Part shown: positions 59,722-64,000 of the stretch, in pieces
Layout: every line of letters starts with the position of its first letter
Numbering within the stretch: position 1 is the first letter of the stretch
NCBI GenBank assembly: GCA_022393335.1
Contig: JAJEKB010020536.1
Location: forward strand, 196,971 to 260,970
Direction of reading: 5' to 3'
DNA: 64,000 bases
DNA from: Macrotrachela quadricornifera
Taxonomy: Eukaryota > Rotifera > Eurotatoria > Philodinida > Philodinidae
Translations under genes and position numbers: made by a program
The notes under the pieces: generated by a model
Seen by the model: the letters and a program-made list of their open reading frames with translations, nothing else
Told to the model about the DNA's origin: nothing
Database searches by the model: none

Positions 59722-61140
59722 ATGACATATCTGATTTCCGACCAACAGTGTGCTGATGGTACTAATGTACCTAGTGAAGAGATATCGTCGCGTGAAATGG
59801 TAAAAGTAGAGCGAACACTAAGTATTTATGATATACTAACTGGAAAAAAAAAGAATATTATCCTGATTATCATTAGCACTATTGGCGCTCTAGCTTCTCT
59901 CGATGACACTATTTATCTGCCAGTACTACCAGCAGTGATAAAAGAATTCCATACAACAGAAACTTTGGGTTCCCTAACAATTAGTTTGTATATATTTGCA
60001 CTTGGTCCTTCTAGTCTCATTTGGGGAGTGCTGAGTGATTATTATGGACGTAAACCAATTGCATCATTTGCACTTAGTGGTTTTATACTGACTGTAATTG
60101 CATGCTACTTTTCCCCAAACATATATGTGTTCTTGGTATGTCGTGCATTACAAGGTTGTTTCATTTCGACAGCACTCACCACTGGACAGGCCACCATTGC
60201 AGATATCTATCAAGCGAATGTACGTGGAACAGCTACTGGTATATTCTACGCATTCTACTTTTCTGCTGGTGTCGTCGGACCTACTATCGGTGGATTACTA
60301 TCTCAATATGTATATTGGCGATTATTATTTATCTTATTGGGAATATTTTCGCTTCTTTCATTGATAAGCTACATTATGTTTGTTCCCGAAACACTACAGT
60401 ATAAAGTCGTGGTAATGTATCAAAAGCAAGATAGGACAAGACAATTAGTCGAATCCGACAAAATTATGAAACCGGTGTTAAAGAATCCATGTTTACCATT
60501 ACTATATTTAAAAGATACTAGAATTCTTCCGTATTTTTCCGTTCTCGTCATAACTTATGCAGTAATCAACGTTGGTTTTGTTGTTTTTTCCCTTGAACTA
60601 TCTAAAGCACCACACTCTTATCGTAAACATATCATTGGTATACTCTATATACCAGTTGAGGTAGTAATGATAATAGGGAGTTTCATTGGCGGTAAACTAT
60701 GTGACTATGTAGCGAAAAAAGCATCTAAAATCACTGAAGGGCGGATTATTCCAGCACTTGTATTTTCATCACTAGTACCAGTTGGTTTAATTATCTATGG
60801 ATGGGCATTTCAATATCGTACACATGTTTCACTTCCTGTAATCGCACAAATTATATACAGTTTTGGTCAGGCAGGAACTCGACCTGGAATCAGTTCTTAT
60901 TACACAATTACGTATCAGGAAGATTCTGCAAGTATCACATCCGCAAGTAATTTTGTGCAAATGCTCTTAACATCGATTTTACTCACATGTACGCCGAAAA
61001 TTGTCGAAATAATTCATGACGGACCTTATTTTACAATTTTGGCTGTGCTAAGTTTTGCAACAACAACTATAGCAGCTATTGCAATGTACAGAAAAATTAG
61101 AGCTTCTAAGAGCTCTGAAAATAGTTTGTTACTTTCATAA
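59722..61140 (+). CDS. MFS transporter, DHA1 drug/proton antiporter type (copy 2)
   Basis: Single-exon, 472 aa, collinear with copy 1 apart from a one-residue shorter N-terminus and a slightly shorter C-terminus. WGVLSDYYGRKP (101-112), CRALQG and GPTIGG are conserved. Most differences lie in the N-terminal tail and in the second half, around spans 7-8 (NVGFVVFSLELSKAPHSY against NDGFVIFSPRLSIAPYFY) and in IPVEVVMIIGS against IPVGVALLIGS. These regions usually line the substrate path, so the two may differ in substrate. Both frames are fully open. Upstream similarity to copy 1 starts near 59625 (GTGTTCTTACCTT...). The frames at 60098 and 60102 are shadows. As with copy 1, horizontal origin is an inference. 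Confidence 0.9.
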   Translation: MTYLISDQQCADGTNVPSEEISSREMVKVERTLSIYDILTGKKKNIILIIISTIGALASLDDTIYLPVLPAVIKEFHTTETLGSLTISLYIFALGPSSLIWGVLSDYYGRKPIASFALSGFILTVIACYFSPNIYVFLVCRALQGCFISTALTTGQATIADIYQANVRGTATGIFYAFYFSAGVVGPTIGGLLSQYVYWRLLFILLGIFSLLSLISYIMFVPETLQYKVVVMYQKQDRTRQLVESDKIMKPVLKNPCLPLLYLKDTRILPYFSVLVITYAVINVGFVVFSLELSKAPHSYRKHIIGILYIPVEVVMIIGSFIGGKLCDYVAKKASKITEGRIIPALVFSSLVPVGLIIYGWAFQYRTHVSLPVIAQIIYSFGQAGTRPGISSYYTITYQEDSASITSASNFVQMLLTSILLTCTPKIVEIIHDGPYFTILAVLSFATTTIAAIAMYRKIRASKSSENSLLLS

Positions 61141-63568
61141 ACTGAAGAGTCACAAATCATATTCGATCCGATGACAATTTGAATCAGTTCGAAAACCAAA
61201 CAAAAGCGACAGTTTTTGTTAATAATAATGATAGCACTTGTCTCGATAGTGTTTACTGTTTTAAAACTAGGCGTTGTGGCGTAAAGAAATTTTATTAAAA
61301 AATATCTACAGCGATTGTTTGAGAAGCTTTAACAGAAGATACACTGTACTATCAAGAAATAAGGAAACACGAAAACAATTAATTAATATTTTTTATTAAA
61401 TCATTCGATTTTACATCGAAAGTAGGAAGCTCTAAATTTTTTTAGACCTAAACGACTTTATCTTTCTGAGTTTTAAGTTTTGCAAAGAAGATTGGGCGAA
61501 ATACTGTTAAAAAAAGCGTTATCTACAGTATCTTTGATTTTTTGCTCTGTTTCACGTCGATTACTTATATGCGACGTTTCATTCAAAACACTAAACGAAA
61601 TTACAGTGCAAACCATACTTTTCAGCTTTACCACGTCCACACTGAAGCTTTAAATCGAACTTTTGGAGAAATTCAAATTTTCAAATCTCATCTGGATATT
61701 AAATCAATTGGAACAGCTTTTCTTTGGCGACTTTTTGAGATGTTTAAATTTTACAAACAGTCTGAATGTAAATTACTTTTTTTCATTTTTTTGCACCACT
61801 AATAGTTATCATGTTATAATTTTCACAAACAGAAACAACATTTATTCAGTGTTTGGTGACACCCTCTACATTAGAACAATAATACGGTAGTGATTTCATA
61901 TTAAAATGATAGATGTTTCGACATATATGTTAATGTATCGATCAAAGTCTACAATGAGGCATCCATTTGTCAAGCTCATTTGAAACACACAAATAAACTT
62001 TGTTTTGAACGACATATTAATTTTAATACGATTTTAAAAGATTTGTTAACTTAATACACTTTTAAAATACGGGGTATCAATTTTTCAGGAGGAAGATAAA
62101 ATCGCACACAACAAACATATTCTGACATGCATTCGAATAGTTTGTAGGTGTTTTTGCTCGTTTTAGCTGAGTAAAATCAAAAAATCTTCTCGAATGAAGC
62201 GCAATCGCCTTGTTGCATTCTCTCAATTATTCACTGTTTCAAAATCGTATAAAACAAATAGTTGTTTTTCTCGTGTCAATAAAAGGTTGATCTTTCAAAA
62301 AGGAGAACAATCGTTGTTGAAAACCACTTTTTAAGAATAACTCAAGGTAGTATTAACTCATTTTTCATCTACCTGTTTTCGAGGAGAACAGAAGCACTCG
62401 TCTCAGAAAGGAAAAGGAGAAGGTGATTGCTCCACTGTTTCCTTGTTAAATTCGGCGTCAGTAGTGTAGAACAGGCTCATCTGTATAATAATACATGTGT
62501 GTATTGCTGTCAGAACGGTATAGGACTTATACAAGCAATAAAATTTCCGTGGCCATGAGTGACCGTGACCAAAAATTGTTGGTCACGCCGATGTCTAGTC
62601 TAGTTACCATTATCATGATTTTGTCTTTGCTAAACGAGTCTTTAGATGACTTTGGGAATATAGATCTCTATTCGATGTTTGATACGAAATTTTACGTATG
62701 AATACTTCTACTAGAAATCCCCCATTTTATACAAAAGTATCAGCAGTCAAGCTGAAACTTTCAGCAATTGAAGGACTCACTATACGAAGACCTTTGATGA
62801 AAAAGACCTACGGACTTTTATTCGGCATCATGATTTTTCATTATTTTGTAGTATTGGATTTTTTCTATAACTATAAGCCATAGTTGGAACTATATATATG
62901 TGCGTGTAGTACTAAGTTAGTAGATTCGGCCGGTACGAGATTATACAAAAAATGAAAAAATAGCAAAAATGGTCTATTTTTAGGTATGTCGTTGGGCATC
63001 CTAATATAAGGATTAGCCATTGATTTTAATCATATTAAATACATGTAGCTAGTACCTATTTAAGGATGTAAAAACCGTAGGTTGAAAAAGGTTTCTATTG
63101 GTAAATAGGACAATGCAGATGAACACTCTATAGTCACTTATAGTGAAAAAGTCACATATTTTAGTCAATATTTCTACCTTATGCAGAATTCTGGGGGATT
63201 TAGAATAATATTGTGATATCGTACTATCACTAATCTATATGCTAGTATAGTTAGTTCATCCCTCAACTTAAACCTTCTTGAGATAGAACAATGTGAAAAG
63301 TCGAAATTTTTGAGTTGTTTTAACTACATAATGATTAATCGAGTATATATGCATTGATATATAGATCAACTCAAAGACAGTGATTGAGGGTGAAAAAAAA
63401 GCTAATGCGCGAAAAACATGCTTGTTCTTATCTTTTTCTCTTCTTCGATTATGAGAAAACTAACGTTTACATTCTCATGATTACTTTCATTATTTTGCTT
63501 ATACAAAAAAAAAAATTTCATTTAGAATAGAAAGAAAAAATTTATATCATTGAATGAGTTCCACGATT
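61141..63568. other. intergenic, no gene supported
   Basis: About 2.4 kb. Open frames at 61542, 61663, 62495 and 62698 are short and without recognisable motifs. A small hyphenated palindrome (GTGACCGTGACCAAAAATTGTTGGTCAC) lies near 62560-62587 without clear meaning. Confidence 0.4.
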
Positions 63569-64000
63569 TTAGTTTGTTCTGTAATGACTAATCACTTCTA
63601 TGATATGTTCAGGAAAATTGACTTCATTGTTAAGTTGTTGACCTTTTTTTAGGTAATCGGTTTCAGTTAGTAGTAAAGTATCATTAATGCCGGTGTTGAG
63701 TTCTTGTTTGCCCCATTCAATTTGATTAGCTTCAATCATTGTCCTTATTTCTTTTTTGATTTTTTTATGATGCATTTGTCGATATTTTAACCCTTTCAAT
63801 GTTGTCAAAGTTCGATTTGCTTTTAAAGCATCTCTCAATTGTATCAATCCTTGTTCTGAAATATCATTCATGGTTAAATCGATTGAGCGAATTTGATGAT
63901 TGAATTGAATTAGTCTACTAATTTCTGCTGCACCATCATCTCCAATAGTATTATTCGAATGACCAAGCAAGTTTGTTGATTTCATAAAACCAAGATTTAG
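63569..64000 (-). CDS. leucine-rich-repeat (RNI-like) protein, C-terminal part, runs off the window
   Basis: The frame is open from the right edge to a stop at 63569 (about 143 codons visible). Two ribonuclease-inhibitor-type LRR units are seen: NNTIGDDGAAEISRLIQFN and LTMNDISEQGLIQLRDALKAN, each with the x-N-x-I-x-x-x-G-x-x-x-L pattern. A charged, helical tail without repeats follows (KKIKKEIRTMIEANQIEW). This is the C-terminal end of a longer protein; RNI-type LRRs mediate protein binding, as in NLR or RanGAP-like proteins. The apparent start Met at 63985 is internal, because coding-like sequence (LNLGF) continues upstream to the edge. The function of the full protein cannot be told from here. 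Confidence 0.75.
   Translation of the reverse strand, partial: LNLGFMKSTNLLGHSNNTIGDDGAAEISRLIQFNHQIRSIDLTMNDISEQGLIQLRDALKANRTLTTLKGLKYRQMHHKKIKKEIRTMIEANQIEWGKQELNTGINDTLLLTETDYLKKGQQLNNEVNFPEHIIEVISHYRTN

Noticed and set aside
60098..60404. Overlapping plus-strand frames inside MFS copy 2
   Set aside because: Shadow frames of a well-supported transporter gene.

Overview
The window looks like nuclear DNA of a small-genome invertebrate, most probably a bdelloid rotifer (Adineta or Rotaria type). This is an inference from content, not from a database search. The signs are AT-rich DNA, genes with many short (about 45-90 bp) GT-AG introns mostly in phase 1, and families common in bdelloids: FG-GAP/VCBS and NHL propeller proteins, an ADP-ribosyltransferase with TPRs, and intronless fungal/bacterial-looking MFS transporters. 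An Athena/Penelope-like reverse transcriptase remnant and many different DNA transposons, most broken or non-autonomous, fit the same picture. There are two assembly gaps (47999-48008 and 58377-58776).

Left third (1-24.3 kb), the gene-bearing part. A type II membrane FG-GAP propeller protein (minus, 1227-2983, six reconstructed exons) is followed by about 5 kb with a 750-bp inverted-repeat element. Next come a three-exon cytochrome P450 (plus, 8546-10213) with one homopolymer frameshift, a decayed Penelope-like element cut by a decayed Tc1/mariner element (11.1-13.7 kb), and a large unrecognised modular protein (plus, 14217-15843) also split by a homopolymer frame break. An NHL-repeat protein (minus, 19342-20237, 5' end not found) and a multi-exon ADP-ribosyltransferase/TPR protein with a C-terminal membrane anchor (minus, 22068-24301) complete this part.

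Middle (24.3-53.2 kb), almost entirely transposon-derived. A MULE C-terminal half abuts a truncated mariner transposase (29.8-31.3 kb). Two copies of a 589-bp TA-inserting MITE occur (32.0 and 46.9 kb). A 1.3-kb hAT-like element with degenerate 8-bp target duplication lies at 34.3 kb. A 6.3-kb element with about 400-bp terminal inverted repeats carries a decayed DDE/SWIM transposase (36.7-43.0 kb) and hosts a hAT MITE with a perfect 8-bp duplication. A 4-kb fold-back element (44.3-48.25 kb) has arms that still show the empty sites of two later insertions. Two more large palindromes follow (49.4-50.6 and 52.5-53.1 kb).

Right part (53-64 kb). Two closely related intronless MFS drug/proton-antiporter genes stand in tandem (54559-55992 and 59722-61140), separated by a two-exon remnant, a FLYWCH/MULE N-terminal half and the large gap. 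A leucine-rich-repeat protein enters from the right edge (63569-64000, minus). The host genes have no operon-like relation. The notable architecture is the chronology of nested non-autonomous elements and the tail-anchored ADP-ribosyltransferase.
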